64,000 nt of DNA from APNM01 sp040361335 (GCF_040361335.1 NZ_APNM01000001.1:434001-498000), one strand, 5' to 3'. Counted from the stretch's first letter, positions 39,087 through 47,661 are shown. The notes: generated from the letters alone by a model not told the origin. Numbers and translations: made by a program.

Positions 39087-41107
39087 AAGTCGGCGGGCGA
39101 CGGCGATTGACCTCGGTCGACATGCTCGGAGGACGTATGGAACTCGGACAAATCGACCAATTGATAGCGTTCAGCCATGGACATATCCTTCAGCCGGCTC
39201 AGGTACGGCCACATCCTGGGCTTGGCGGGGATACGCGGATCGGCGGTCAATCGAGCCAAACGCCGTAATGCCTTGTGTGCCTCGTGGGGCCGCCCCATGC
39301 GCAGATACTGCAGCGTAATACCTTGTAGCGCCAGGCTCTTGGCGTGGTTCGGCACCCGGTCGCACATGGTATTGGCCCGCCATAACAGCCGGATGGTTTC
39401 GTCGTGCCGGCCATCCAGCGAGAGTGCGCGCGCGTAGTGCATCAGGGCATGATAGCGCGCGTTTCCGCCGCTGTTGGTGGGGTTGATCAGAAAGGCGCGT
39501 GTCATGTCGATCAATTGCGCCACGCTCAGTTCGGGACATCGCTCCATCGCCTGTAGCTTGATCACGTGGTACAGGGCGTTGCGGGCGTAGGAGTCCGCGG
39601 GGCCGTGCCGCAGCCGTGCCAAGGTTTCACGATACAGATCGGGCGGGATCGCGCCGGAGCCGCAATAGGTGCTCGTCAGTTGCAGCACGGGTCCGATCGC
39701 CCGTGTTTCCGACTCCCCGATGGCCTTGAGGAGCATTCTCCGGCCCTGCGCCGTGTCGCCGCCTTGCAAATAGCCATTGGCATAGTTCGTGAGTGCCCTG
39801 GCCGAATGCGGCTGATGGCGCAGGGCGTGCAGGTATATGCGGTTCACGTCCGCCCAGATATAGGCTCGGTTGTGCGTGATGTAAGCGTACAGCGACAACA
39901 GGCAGCCGAATATCAACAGCAGCCGAAGTAGCGCGGGCTTGCTTGCCTGATGGTGTATTGCGCGGGTGCCGTAATAAGACAGGATGAGCAGCGGTCCCCA
40001 GGCCGCGAGATAGTTACGGTGCTCGAAAACCGGCTCCAGTGGCAGGAATGTGGATTCCAGCAGATGCGCGGTATAGAAGACGCCGACGCCCAGGGAGTAC
40101 ACGGGTTGGCGGCGATACAGGATCGCAGCGCTCAGCAGCAGGACCGCATGTCCGCCGATAGCCAGGGCCGTTTTGGCATCAAACGTCCGTTGTATCGGGT
40201 AACCATCCTGGAACAGCGACATCTGGTTGATATCCGGCACCAGGATGACCCGGAGGTAATGCCAGAGCGCGTTCGCCTCAGTCAGCAGGCGCTCCTGTAG
40301 GGAGAACGGCCGCCCTTGGTAGCTTTGCGTCAGCCCGTCGAAGTGCGTGGCGACATACAGGGCCGCCATGGTCAGGGGGGCGATGACCAGGACGCCCTGC
40401 ACACCCGTCAGCGCATAACGGGCGCCGGAGGTCCGTGTGTGCCAGCGGAACACCCCGGTTTCGAGCAGCAGGAGGTAGACGGGCAGCAGTGCGGCGTTCT
40501 CCTTGCTCAGTACCCCGAGAACGCCGGCCACGGCAACCGCGCCGATCATGGCGGTCGCCGTGAGGCACGGCCTGTGGTCGAGTCGCGGCCTCAGGCCTGC
40601 ATAGGCGCAAAGCGCTATCAGCACGAAGAATGTCGATAGCTGCGCCATTCTTTGCACGGCGTATAGCGTCGTGCTCACGTTCAGTGGGTGCAGCAGCCAG
40701 AGCGCCGCCGCCAACGCGGCGACGATCCAGACACGATTGATCCGAAGCCTGTCCCGCGGCAGAGCGCGGAGAATCGACATTCCCAATAGACAGAAGAGCC
40801 CCCCGCAGGCGAGATGCAGGACCAGGTTGCCGACCTTGAACGCCCACGGGTCCAGGTCCGCGAAATAGGTCGTGACGGCGAAAGAGGCCGCCGCGACCGG
40901 GCGTCCGAGCCTACCGCTGTAATTGCCCGTGATCGCGCGAATCCACTCGTCCGGGTTCAGGGAATCGACCCGCGACAGGGCGATATTAGCCACATCGTCC
41001 AGGATGAAGGGCCCGTTCAGGCCCACGGCGTAACAGGCGACGGTGGCCATCATCGCGGCCGTCATTGTCGCCAGCAACGCTAGTGTGGCGCGCACTTTCA
41101 TCGGCAT
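39083..41107 (-). CDS. GT-C membrane glycosyltransferase with C-terminal TPR region (paralogue A)
   Basis: The 674-residue protein has about a dozen membrane segments in residues 8-420, then a soluble helical TPR-like region. The first loop holds FILDDVANI, where the paired aspartates fit the catalytic site of TMTC-like protein O-glycosyltransferases. Other motifs are LLHPLNVSTTLYAVQRMAQ, LSKENAALLP and FLPLEPVFEHRNYL. A paralogue with the same motifs lies next to pilA at 47.7 kb. This copy heads the minus-strand glycan operon and is coupled to the dehydrogenase. It probably glycosylates a protein, using a lipid-linked sugar made by the downstream GT2 genes (inference). Confidence 0.8.
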   Translation of the reverse strand: MPMKVRATLALLATMTAAMMATVACYAVGLNGPFILDDVANIALSRVDSLNPDEWIRAITGNYSGRLGRPVAAASFAVTTYFADLDPWAFKVGNLVLHLACGGLFCLLGMSILRALPRDRLRINRVWIVAALAAALWLLHPLNVSTTLYAVQRMAQLSTFFVLIALCAYAGLRPRLDHRPCLTATAMIGAVAVAGVLGVLSKENAALLPVYLLLLETGVFRWHTRTSGARYALTGVQGVLVIAPLTMAALYVATHFDGLTQSYQGRPFSLQERLLTEANALWHYLRVILVPDINQMSLFQDGYPIQRTFDAKTALAIGGHAVLLLSAAILYRRQPVYSLGVGVFYTAHLLESTFLPLEPVFEHRNYLAAWGPLLILSYYGTRAIHHQASKPALLRLLLIFGCLLSLYAYITHNRAYIWADVNRIYLHALRHQPHSARALTNYANGYLQGGDTAQGRRMLLKAIGESETRAIGPVLQLTSTYCGSGAIPPDLYRETLARLRHGPADSYARNALYHVIKLQAMERCPELSVAQLIDMTRAFLINPTNSGGNARYHALMHYARALSLDGRHDETIRLLWRANTMCDRVPNHAKSLALQGITLQYLRMGRPHEAHKALRRLARLTADPRIPAKPRMWPYLSRLKDMSMAERYQLVDLSEFHTSSEHVDRGQSPSPADL

Positions 41108-41174
41108 GGCTTGATCTGGAAGAGGCTGGCTGGATTACGGACGGGCCGGCGGTTCAATGAGTCCGAACCGCTCA

Positions 41175-41202
41175 AGAAAGAAAAGGGGGGCGAAAGCCCC
41201 CC
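41175..41202 (-). terminator. Intrinsic terminator after secreted protein 1
   Basis: On the minus strand the stem GGGGGGC-tttc-GCCCCCC is followed by TTTTCTTTC. It lies 34 bp past the stop of the secreted-protein gene and separates it from the glycan operon. The 128-bp gap holds nothing else I recognise. Confidence 0.85.
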
Positions 41203-41235
41203 AATTCCGTCCGGTTTTTTATTGCCGGCTAGACC

Positions 41236-41709
41236 TCAGAAGTCGAGGCTACCCTCGATCGCGCAGCCCAGCCCGAACAGGCCACCGCTCAGGGTGGAGT
41301 TGGCCTGGGTGTACACGACCTGCGTCACACCGCCGCTCACGGTCAGCGAGCCGTCGAGATTGCCGGTGCAATCGCCGACGCTGGTGCTGACGTTGAGGTT
41401 CTGGGCGGTGATGGTGTTGCCGCTCTTGACCAGGGCGTTCGGCACGCTAGTCACGGCCGCGTCGGCGCAAACGCCACTACCCGAGAAGTCCAGGCTGTTG
41501 AGTGTGCCGTTGGAGCTGTTGGTGATGGAGACACCAGCCTCCGAGGCACACTCGCCTCCCTGGATGCCAGCGGAGTACACCGTCAGGGTGCCGGTCAGGG
41601 TGTAGTCGCCCGGCGGCGGCAGTTGCGGCTGCGCCACGGCGCTGCCCATGCCGAGGGCGAACATGCCCATGCCGGTCAGTACGGAGATGAGATGGGTTTT
41701 GATACGCAT
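41236..41709 (-). CDS. Secreted protein of unknown function (paralogue 1)
   Basis: I do not recognise the family. The 157-residue product has a signal peptide (basic MRIKTH, then a hydrophobic stretch, cleavage likely after SAVAQ or SAVA), then the mature start PQLPPPGDYTLTGT. The mature part is rich in Ser, Thr, Gly and Val, with four to five cysteines, and looks like an all-beta protein. The C-terminal half (SVGDCTGNLDGSLTVSGGV to GLGCAIEGSLDF) is nearly the same as in the next gene. The ribosome site GGAGGT lies 7 nt before the ATG. It has its own promoter and terminator. It is a tandem duplicate and likely extracytoplasmic. Confidence 0.85.
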   Translation of the reverse strand: MRIKTHLISVLTGMGMFALGMGSAVAQPQLPPPGDYTLTGTLTVYSAGIQGGECASEAGVSITNSSNGTLNSLDFSGSGVCADAAVTSVPNALVKSGNTITAQNLNVSTSVGDCTGNLDGSLTVSGGVTQVVYTQANSTLSGGLFGLGCAIEGSLDF

Positions 41710-41808
41710 GATGGTTACCTCCTTGTCATGCTTGCGAATTGAAGGGCCTTACCTGGCCCTCGGTGCCGATGAATCGAAGGCAGCTGCCTGTCGATTACCG
41801 GCGGCTCT

Positions 41809-41838
41809 AAGTTAGAACAGACATTTTCGGAATGTCAA
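41809..41838 (-). promoter_or_regulatory. Candidate promoter of secreted protein 1, with overlapping inverted repeat
   Basis: On the minus strand a consensus TTGACA (41838-41833) is 18 bp from TAACTT (41814-41809). An inverted repeat GACATT-n5-AATGTC (41820-41836) overlaps the -35 box, and TCTAA-g-TTAGA covers the -10 region; either could bind a regulator. Confidence 0.5.
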
Positions 41839-41880
41839 GTTTTCTGTTTGGGGCGGCCTTTTAAGGCTGCTAAATCGTCG

Positions 41881-42348
41881 TCAGAAATCGAGATGCCCTT
41901 CGATCGCACAACCCAGTCCGAACAGGCCGCCACTGAGCGTGGAGTCGGCCTGGGTATACACGATTTGTGTCACACCTCCGCTGATGGTTAACGAGCCATC
42001 CAGGTCGCCGGTGCAGTCGCCGATGCTGGTGCTGATGCTCAGTCCTTTGAGCGTGACGGTATTATTTGTCTTGGTGAGTGTATTGGGTGTGCTGAGGACG
42101 CTCCTGTCCACGCATATTGAGCTCCCAGAAAATCCTAGTGCATTCAAAGTTCCGCTCTGGCTGTCAGTTATATCCACATGGGCAGCCGTATCGCAGGGGG
42201 CGGCTAATATGCCAGCTGAATAGATGGAGATTGTGCCGTAAAGCGTGTAATTGCCGGGCGGCGGCAATTGGGGCTGCGCCAGGGCGGCTATGCTGACGAA
42301 TACGAGTGGCCATGACAGCGTGGCGGCCAGGGTCTGATAGAAGCGCAT
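41881..42348 (-). CDS. Secreted protein of unknown function (paralogue 2)
   Basis: This 155-residue protein is a paralogue of the downstream gene: signal peptide ending FVSIAALAQ, mature start PQLPPPGNYTLYGT, and the same cysteine and Ser/Thr/Gly pattern through STSIGDCTGDLDGSLT to GLFGLGCAIEGHLDF. Function is unknown. The start is the ATG at 42348, because GGAGGT lies 7 nt upstream; an ATG 15 bp earlier is part of the ribosome site itself. Its codon use is poorer in G+C than the first copy, so the two have been apart for some time or arrived separately. No clear terminator with a T-run follows, only an AGCCTTAAAAGGC hairpin. Confidence 0.85.
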   Translation of the reverse strand: MRFYQTLAATLSWPLVFVSIAALAQPQLPPPGNYTLYGTISIYSAGILAAPCDTAAHVDITDSQSGTLNALGFSGSSICVDRSVLSTPNTLTKTNNTVTLKGLSISTSIGDCTGDLDGSLTISGGVTQIVYTQADSTLSGGLFGLGCAIEGHLDF

Positions 42349-42437
42349 GATGCCTACCTCCATGTCATGCGGAATGGCCGGGTCTTCCTGGCCCGGATAC
42401 AGGTTGTTGCCGGTAATGTTTCAAAGCCGGCACTTTC

Positions 42438-42466
42438 ATTGAATGGATTCGCCCGAAGCGTGTCAA
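42438..42466 (-). promoter_or_regulatory. Sigma-70-type promoter of secreted protein 2
   Basis: On the minus strand TTGACA (42466-42461) is 17 bp from TTCAAT (42443-42438). The leader between here and the ATG has a short GC stem near 42378-42396 and ends with GCATGACATGGAGGT, almost the same as in front of paralogue 1. Confidence 0.6.
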
Positions 42467-42486
42467 GTCACATGGTTGGTGAGCCG

Positions 42487-43365
42487 TCAACGGATTTTCA
42501 GCGACAGGCGCCGTTGCCGCTCCCGCCCGACCACCAGTTCCAGGTGCACTGCCTGGGCCAGCTCCTGCCCCACGAAGTCCCAGTTCACCGAGCCGTCCAG
42601 CGGCAGTCCGTTCACCGAGCGTATGAGCGTGCCCGGCGGCAATCCCAGACGCTCGAAATAAGGCTTGCCCTTGTTGGTGGGGTACACGCGAAAGCCTTGC
42701 AGGCGATCGTCGCGGTAATAGCCCTGGATGTTGACGTACTGCTGGATGGCCGAGGGATCGGCGGCGACTTCGTCGCGCACCGCCTGGAATGCGGCATCGC
42801 CGCGGGGCAAAGATTCGTCCTCGTCGGATGTTTGGTTGGTAGGCGCCTTGTCCAGGGGCAGGGAAAGCTTCTCGAAGCGACCGCCGCGGTCCAGCACCAC
42901 ATGGGTTCGATGAATGGCGTGGAGCCGGGTGCCGGCCATGACCTCGTCGCCCCGCGCGAAGGCTTGCTCCGCCAGCGAGTCGTCGGCGCGGATCAGGGCC
43001 CGCTCCCGGCCGCCGTTCGAGTCCGAGACGATGCCGGTCAACTGCAGTTCCAGTGTTGTCTCGGGCGCGTTGAGCGCTTCGCCATTCGGATCGCCCGATG
43101 TCGATTTGTGCCCGAATAGCGCGGCGGCGGCTATCGTGTCTAGGTCGATGGCGGGCGCGCCTGCGGCCATGTCTCTGGAACCCGCTGCTGGCGGCGGTGC
43201 CAGGGTCGCAACCGGCCAAGTTAGCCATATCAGGTGTGAAAGCGTCAGGCCGATGAGTACGGTGAGTATGGTGTTGCCGAGTTTCGCGGCCTTGGGGATG
43301 GCGCCCGTCAATGACAATTGACCGTTGGCCGCCGGCAGGTGGACAAAACGCTGGATTGTTCGCAT
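42487..43365 (-). CDS. gspC: GspC-like type II secretion protein, orphan
   Basis: GspC links the inner-membrane platform of the type II secretion system to the secretin GspD. The 292-residue product has a cytoplasmic N-terminus, a single membrane helix at about residues 29-48, a homology region with LQLTGIVSDSNGGRERALIR, and a C-terminal PDZ-like domain (GFRVYPTNKGKPYFERLGL, then IRSVNGLPL). The start is the ATG at 43365 with AGGGA upstream. No gspD or other gsp gene is in the window, so this gene is detached from the main cluster. It lies just before the two secreted-protein genes on the same strand, which might be substrates (inference). Confidence 0.85.
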   Translation of the reverse strand: MRTIQRFVHLPAANGQLSLTGAIPKAAKLGNTILTVLIGLTLSHLIWLTWPVATLAPPPAAGSRDMAAGAPAIDLDTIAAAALFGHKSTSGDPNGEALNAPETTLELQLTGIVSDSNGGRERALIRADDSLAEQAFARGDEVMAGTRLHAIHRTHVVLDRGGRFEKLSLPLDKAPTNQTSDEDESLPRGDAAFQAVRDEVAADPSAIQQYVNIQGYYRDDRLQGFRVYPTNKGKPYFERLGLPPGTLIRSVNGLPLDGSVNWDFVGQELAQAVHLELVVGRERQRRLSLKIR

Positions 43366-43770
43366 GACGATCCCTGTCAATTGGTCGGTGTGTGGCTGCG
43401 TTATTGCTGGTGTTTCCTGTCCATGGACTACGCCCCGTCGCTAGCCGTGTCAATGTCGATACGGTGTGCTGCCATGTGCCCCCATGTAGTCCCGCTGCGC
43501 GCGCAGGGTCGTCGATTGGTATCGGCGGCATGCCCTCTTGCCCGAGAAAATACTTTTCTGAACAGACGCTTATATTTTTCTTCGCTGCTTTTGGCCAATA
43601 GACGCTTGCAATCGAGAAACAAATCTTTTAAGACTGAATGTGTTCCCGTCGGGCTGTAGCAATGCTGACGGTCGCCGGGCGATGCCGGCTAAGCAAGCTT
43701 CGGGAAAGAGCGAGTATCGAAAACGGCATCGCGAGAACAGTAACCGCTTTTCGCGAGACAGGTGGAGATC
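43366..43770. other. Intergenic region between divergent gspC and the DUF1302 gene
   Basis: This 405-bp stretch has no convincing gene. The first 170 bp is ordinary GC-rich sequence that should hold the gspC promoter. From about 43550 to 43640 it becomes AT-rich. A possible plus-strand promoter is TTGCAA (43606-43611), 17 bp, TAAGAC (43629-43634). A ribosome site GGTGGAG precedes the ATG at 43771. Confidence 0.4.
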
Positions 43771-46614
43771 ATGGAAGATACCGAACGCCAGGGAGGGCGT
43801 GTCCACGCCCCATTTGTGGCCGTACTAGCGGCCGGTCTTGTCCTCAACGCCCCGATCGCCGGTGCAGTCGATTTTCGCCTGAGCGACGACGACCTCGGCT
43901 GGGGCAATTGGGGCGATATCAGTTTCACTTGGAATACGCGTCTGACCGCGGGCGTACAGGTGCGCACCGAACACCGCGACTACCGGTTGATCGACAAGCA
44001 GAATAATCCAGAAAATCAGAATCTTTTGGTCGAGGGGGAAGTTAATTCCGTCATTTACGATCAACTGTATCGGAATTTTTCCGCTATCTTGCCGCCTCCA
44101 GTGGCGCGCCAGCAAGCGCTGAGCATCATCCAGAGCGGCAATCCCACCAATCCGTTGCCCGGAGAAAGTTTTTCCGGTCGGTTCGATTTGTGCGAGATCG
44201 CGTTGCCGGAATGGTATTCCTGGGGTACGGCCGCAGGCGGCGCGGAAACGGACTGTTTTTCCACGGTGGGTGATCCGCGCAAGAGCATGCGCCTGATCAA
44301 TGCGCCTGGTGCCTATAATATCAATGGCGATGATGGTAATTTAAATTACGACCGTGGCGACATTACCTACGCCAACTTTCAGGTTCGTTCGGAATTGACG
44401 GCCCATTGGCGGGATTTGACCGTCAAGGTCAGCGGTATCGGCTATTACGACCCGGTCAACAACGATTTCGATACCCACCTCGCGGACCGTGAGCTCATGA
44501 AGGAGTATTACGGTCGCAGTTATAACGCGAGACTCATTAATCAAGATATCGCAAGCTCGAATCCGGTTGGCCTAATAGACGCTGACCTGAGGCCGCTTGG
44601 CGATACTGCGACCATCGATCACACGGGCTTCACTCAGCGTCAGGATGACGAGGAGGATCGACTGGGTGAGCAGTTGCGCCTTCTGGAAGCCTACGTCGCC
44701 TACAATTTCGATGTGGCCGGTCGCAAGTTGAGAGTCGGTATCGGTGATCAGCGGATGCGTTGGGGCGAGAGCACCTTCATGATTTTCAATAACCTGGCCC
44801 GCATCAATCCGCCATCCGCCGAATTGTACGATAGGCCGGGCACCGAGGTTCGTGATGCCTTCATTCCGGTCGGTATGGTTACGGCCTCGATGAACGTGAC
44901 CACGAATTTCAATGTCGAGGCTTTCTATCAGTATGACTGGGAGCCCGTCGAGCCATCCGTGTGCGGCAGTTTTCTCTCGGTGAGCGATGTTGCGGGATGT
45001 GGCGAAGGGCCCACTCCCATATACCTGGCATCGGGCAATGCTCCCGAAGCACCTAATGCCGGTCTGGGCAATAACCCAGGGCAATTCGGCGACTTCGAGA
45101 ATTCAGATTTCCGTCTCGGCGGCTTCAGCGGTACCCAGACCAATTCAAGCCGCACGATCTATCTTGAGGACGAGTCGTATGGCTATCCCGATGATGGGGG
45201 GCAGTATGGTTTGCGGCTCGACTATTATGCAGATTGGCTAAATGGCGGGACGGAGGTCAGCATGTACGGCATGAATATTCATAGTCGGCTGCCCTTTTTT
45301 AGTGTGCTAGCTGCCGCCTGCGATATTGGTGGGTCAAGTAGTCAGCCACTTTGTCCGTTCAATAACGGTGATTCGACATACGATAAGTACTATCGCGCTG
45401 ACTCATTACGGGGATTTCTGGATTATCCCGAAGATATAAAAGTCTTCGGGTTTAGCGGCACCACGAATGTGGGTGATTGGTCCCTAGCTGGCGAGGTGGC
45501 TTACAGCCCCAATCAGCCGGCTCAGGTTTCCCAGGTGGATGTGGTCTATGCCGGCCTGCAACCCGCTTTTTTCGATAATGTGAGCGATAACGGTACCGGC
45601 CCTTATGGCGATAACATGGACCAGATTCAGGGGACGCAACTGGATGGGACGGTAGGTGCAACACTCTCTGGTCTGCGTCAAAGCCCGACAACGCGGATAT
45701 CCATACCCGACTACCTGATGTCGCGATATCGCTGCGACATTGATAACGCCAACTTCGACAGTGATCCAGAGAGTTCCGCCTGGGAGAACGAGTTGGCCTG
45801 CAGCCAAGCTGTTCAATCGGGTCAGTATATCCGCGGGTATGAACGGTTGAAGGTCGGGCAGATTAGCCTGACCGGGATCCGGGTGCTGGGCAGCAGTAAT
45901 CCGATCAATGCCGATCAGATCATCTTCGTCGGCGAGGTGGCTGCGACCAAGGTTTTCGACATGCCGGGCATCGATGAGCTCCAGTTCCAAGGCTCTAGTG
46001 CCAGCCTGACCCATTATAGCCAGGGACAGTCCGAGTGGAGTGCCGAGACCCACGGTCCATTCGTGGCACAGGCGGGCGGTATCGATATGAATGGTGATGG
46101 CGATACCACCGATCCGGGGGACGTCACTTGGCAGGCGGATGAGCCCATTGTCGATGCGAGCGGCAACTTGCGGCCGAAGTTTCAGGATGCCTTCGGGGAT
46201 ATCAGGGAAGTCTGTGATAACGACGCGCGCAATGGTGTCGATCCGGACACGGGTGGTTGTTATCGGAAGCTGGGGCCGACGGACCGGATCAATCCGGAAA
46301 GGGCGGATGAAGATCAGTTCGCCGATGACTTTGCCATGGGTTATCGCATGCGGTTGACGGCGGACTACAACAACGGCCCGTTCGGCTGGAAGTGGACCCC
46401 GGGCTTCACCTTCTATCACGACGTCTACGGTAACTCGATCTATCCGGGACAGGATTTCGTGGAAGACCGCAAGCGCCTGACCCTGCACACGAACATTCTG
46501 TTCACCAACAATTTCAGCGGCAATTTCCAGTACCGCTTCTATTGGGGCGCTGGTCAACGAAATCTCCGGATTGATCGCGACTATGCGGAGCTCTCTCTCT
46601 CCTACGCCTTCTAG
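43771..46614 (+). CDS. Large DUF1302 family outer-membrane beta-barrel protein
   Basis: The 947-residue protein has a signal peptide ending near APIAGAVDF and then repeated amphipathic strands, with the family-typical start GWGNWGDISFTWNTRLTAGV. It ends DYAELSLSYAF, whose final phenylalanine is the usual outer-membrane insertion signal. DUF1302 proteins are outer-membrane proteins often found near hydrocarbon, steroid or polyester degradation genes; the function is not established. It is longer than the usual family member (about 550-650). The insertions are Asn/Asp/Gly-rich and contain paired cysteines. Its codons are noticeably AT-richer than those of the core genes. Two strong terminators follow. 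Confidence 0.82.
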   Translation: MEDTERQGGRVHAPFVAVLAAGLVLNAPIAGAVDFRLSDDDLGWGNWGDISFTWNTRLTAGVQVRTEHRDYRLIDKQNNPENQNLLVEGEVNSVIYDQLYRNFSAILPPPVARQQALSIIQSGNPTNPLPGESFSGRFDLCEIALPEWYSWGTAAGGAETDCFSTVGDPRKSMRLINAPGAYNINGDDGNLNYDRGDITYANFQVRSELTAHWRDLTVKVSGIGYYDPVNNDFDTHLADRELMKEYYGRSYNARLINQDIASSNPVGLIDADLRPLGDTATIDHTGFTQRQDDEEDRLGEQLRLLEAYVAYNFDVAGRKLRVGIGDQRMRWGESTFMIFNNLARINPPSAELYDRPGTEVRDAFIPVGMVTASMNVTTNFNVEAFYQYDWEPVEPSVCGSFLSVSDVAGCGEGPTPIYLASGNAPEAPNAGLGNNPGQFGDFENSDFRLGGFSGTQTNSSRTIYLEDESYGYPDDGGQYGLRLDYYADWLNGGTEVSMYGMNIHSRLPFFSVLAAACDIGGSSSQPLCPFNNGDSTYDKYYRADSLRGFLDYPEDIKVFGFSGTTNVGDWSLAGEVAYSPNQPAQVSQVDVVYAGLQPAFFDNVSDNGTGPYGDNMDQIQGTQLDGTVGATLSGLRQSPTTRISIPDYLMSRYRCDIDNANFDSDPESSAWENELACSQAVQSGQYIRGYERLKVGQISLTGIRVLGSSNPINADQIIFVGEVAATKVFDMPGIDELQFQGSSASLTHYSQGQSEWSAETHGPFVAQAGGIDMNGDGDTTDPGDVTWQADEPIVDASGNLRPKFQDAFGDIREVCDNDARNGVDPDTGGCYRKLGPTDRINPERADEDQFADDFAMGYRMRLTADYNNGPFGWKWTPGFTFYHDVYGNSIYPGQDFVEDRKRLTLHTNILFTNNFSGNFQYRFYWGAGQRNLRIDRDYAELSLSYAF

Positions 46615-46637
46615 GCGACATTAGAAGGCGCCCCCTA

Positions 46638-46680
46638 CGCGACCGCCTCTTTCTTCTCCTCCGGGCGGTCGCGTTTTTTT
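46638..46680 (+). terminator. Intrinsic terminator after the DUF1302 gene
   Basis: A 10-bp stem (CGCGACCGCC with its complement) and a 16-nt loop are followed by seven T residues, 24 bp past the stop. Confidence 0.93.
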
Positions 46681-46693
46681 GCGTTCGGGGCAT

Positions 46694-46727
46694 GAGCCCG
46701 GCCACATCAAGTGGCCGGGCTCTTTTT
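46694..46727 (+). terminator. Second intrinsic terminator in tandem
   Basis: A perfect 12-bp stem (GAGCCCGGCCAC with its complement) and a 5-nt loop are followed by TTTTT. With the first it fully insulates tadA from the outer-membrane protein gene. Confidence 0.9.
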
Positions 46728-46772
46728 CATTTGGTTCGCTTGTCTATACTGCATGCGTGTTCGTATCCGGGA

Positions 46773-47246
46773 ATGCCTGTGAGTACCAGCAGATCGCCGT
46801 CCGATAGTGAGTGGATGAGCCGGGCGCTGGACTTGGCCGCACGTGCCGAGTCCGAGGGCGAGGTGCCGGTCGGGGCATTGCTCGTCCGAGACGGTGAGCT
46901 TGTCGCGGAAGGCTGGAACCGGCCGATCGGCTCACACGACGCGACGGGCCACGCCGAGATTGAGGTGTTGCGTGAGGCTGGGCGCAAGCTCGGCAATTAT
47001 CGTCTGCCGGGCACGACCCTGTATGTGACGTTGGAGCCCTGCGTGATGTGCGCCGGGGCGATCGTGCATGCTCGGGTCGAGCGTCTCGTATACGGGGCCG
47101 CGGATCCGCGTACCGGCGCGGTCGTGTCGGTTTTCAATGTGCTGGACGAGGCAAGCCTGAATCACCGCGTGCGGTACGAGGGCGGGGTGCTGGCCGAGGA
47201 GAGTGCCGAGTTGCTGCGGCGGTTCTTTCGGGCACGGCGCAATTAA
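46773..47246 (+). CDS. tadA: TadA, tRNA-specific adenosine deaminase
   Basis: TadA changes A34 to inosine in the anticodon of tRNA-Arg(ACG). The 157-residue protein has the zinc site HAEIEVL (His and catalytic Glu) and PCVMCAGAIVHARV (two Cys). The N-terminal EVPVGALLV and the FNVLDEASLNHRV segment are typical of TadA rather than of guanine deaminase. I take the ATG at 46773; a GTG at 46779 is equally possible. A -10-like TATACT lies at 46745-46750. The last residue (Asn) and the TAA stop lie inside REP-like copy 4, so the repeat has become the 3' end of the gene. Confidence 0.95.
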   Translation: MPVSTSRSPSDSEWMSRALDLAARAESEGEVPVGALLVRDGELVAEGWNRPIGSHDATGHAEIEVLREAGRKLGNYRLPGTTLYVTLEPCVMCAGAIVHARVERLVYGAADPRTGAVVSVFNVLDEASLNHRVRYEGGVLAEESAELLRRFFRARRN

Positions 47247-47295
47247 GGGGACGGTATACTTAATTCATCAAATTAAGTATACCGTCCCCTTAATT
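47241..47295. repeat. REP-like palindrome copy 4 (supplies the tadA stop)
   Basis: Arms at 47241-47265 and 47271-47295 are identical to copy 1, with a 5-nt loop. The first six bases, AATTAA, are read as the final Asn codon and the stop of tadA. Confidence 0.95.
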
Positions 47296-47661
47296 GGCGT
47301 GGAACGCAGACATTTTTCGGGTGTCACAAAGAAGACGGGGAGCCAAGCGGCTCCCCGACGGTACCAAATGTGGTCAGTATTCTGGCGGAGCATGCCAGGC
47401 TGCCTACCACGTCCCTGTTTCCACCTCCTTGTCGCGTGATGCGCGCTGTCCTTGCAGGTGCCGTCCCTGAGCCTTCGGTTGCCTGTGATTCTCCGCTTTC
47501 TTTCGCACCACCGTTTCCGTGGCGATCAGGGCGTTTCAATCCTTGAGGCGCCCGATGACCGCGCCAATCAGGAAACGGTAATTTCCCTTATACATTAAAT
47601 GCGCGTCATGAGGAAATAGGAATTTTCTTATGTGTCATGTGGGCAGAATGCTGTGTGGTCG
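47296..47661 (-). other. Gene-poor region with a strong ribosome site and hairpin on the minus strand; possible small RNA or remnant
   Basis: No protein of known type is found in these 366 bp. On the minus strand GACAAGGAGGTGGAAA (around 47420-47435) resembles the ribosome-site region of the secreted-protein genes. About 65 bp later comes an 8-bp stem, GGGGAGCC-gctt-GGCTCCCC (47337-47356), followed by GTCTTCTTTG. A GTG-initiated frame of about 28 codons would run into this stem. Bases 47580-47640 are AT-rich. It could be a short leader or small RNA, or a decayed gene. Confidence 0.35.

Noticed and set aside
47440..47500. Minus-strand pieces resembling a glycine riboswitch (ACCGAAGG, CTCAGG, CAAGGACAG)
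   Set aside because: The pieces are compressed and the required stems between them are missing; the downstream gene is not linked to glycine.
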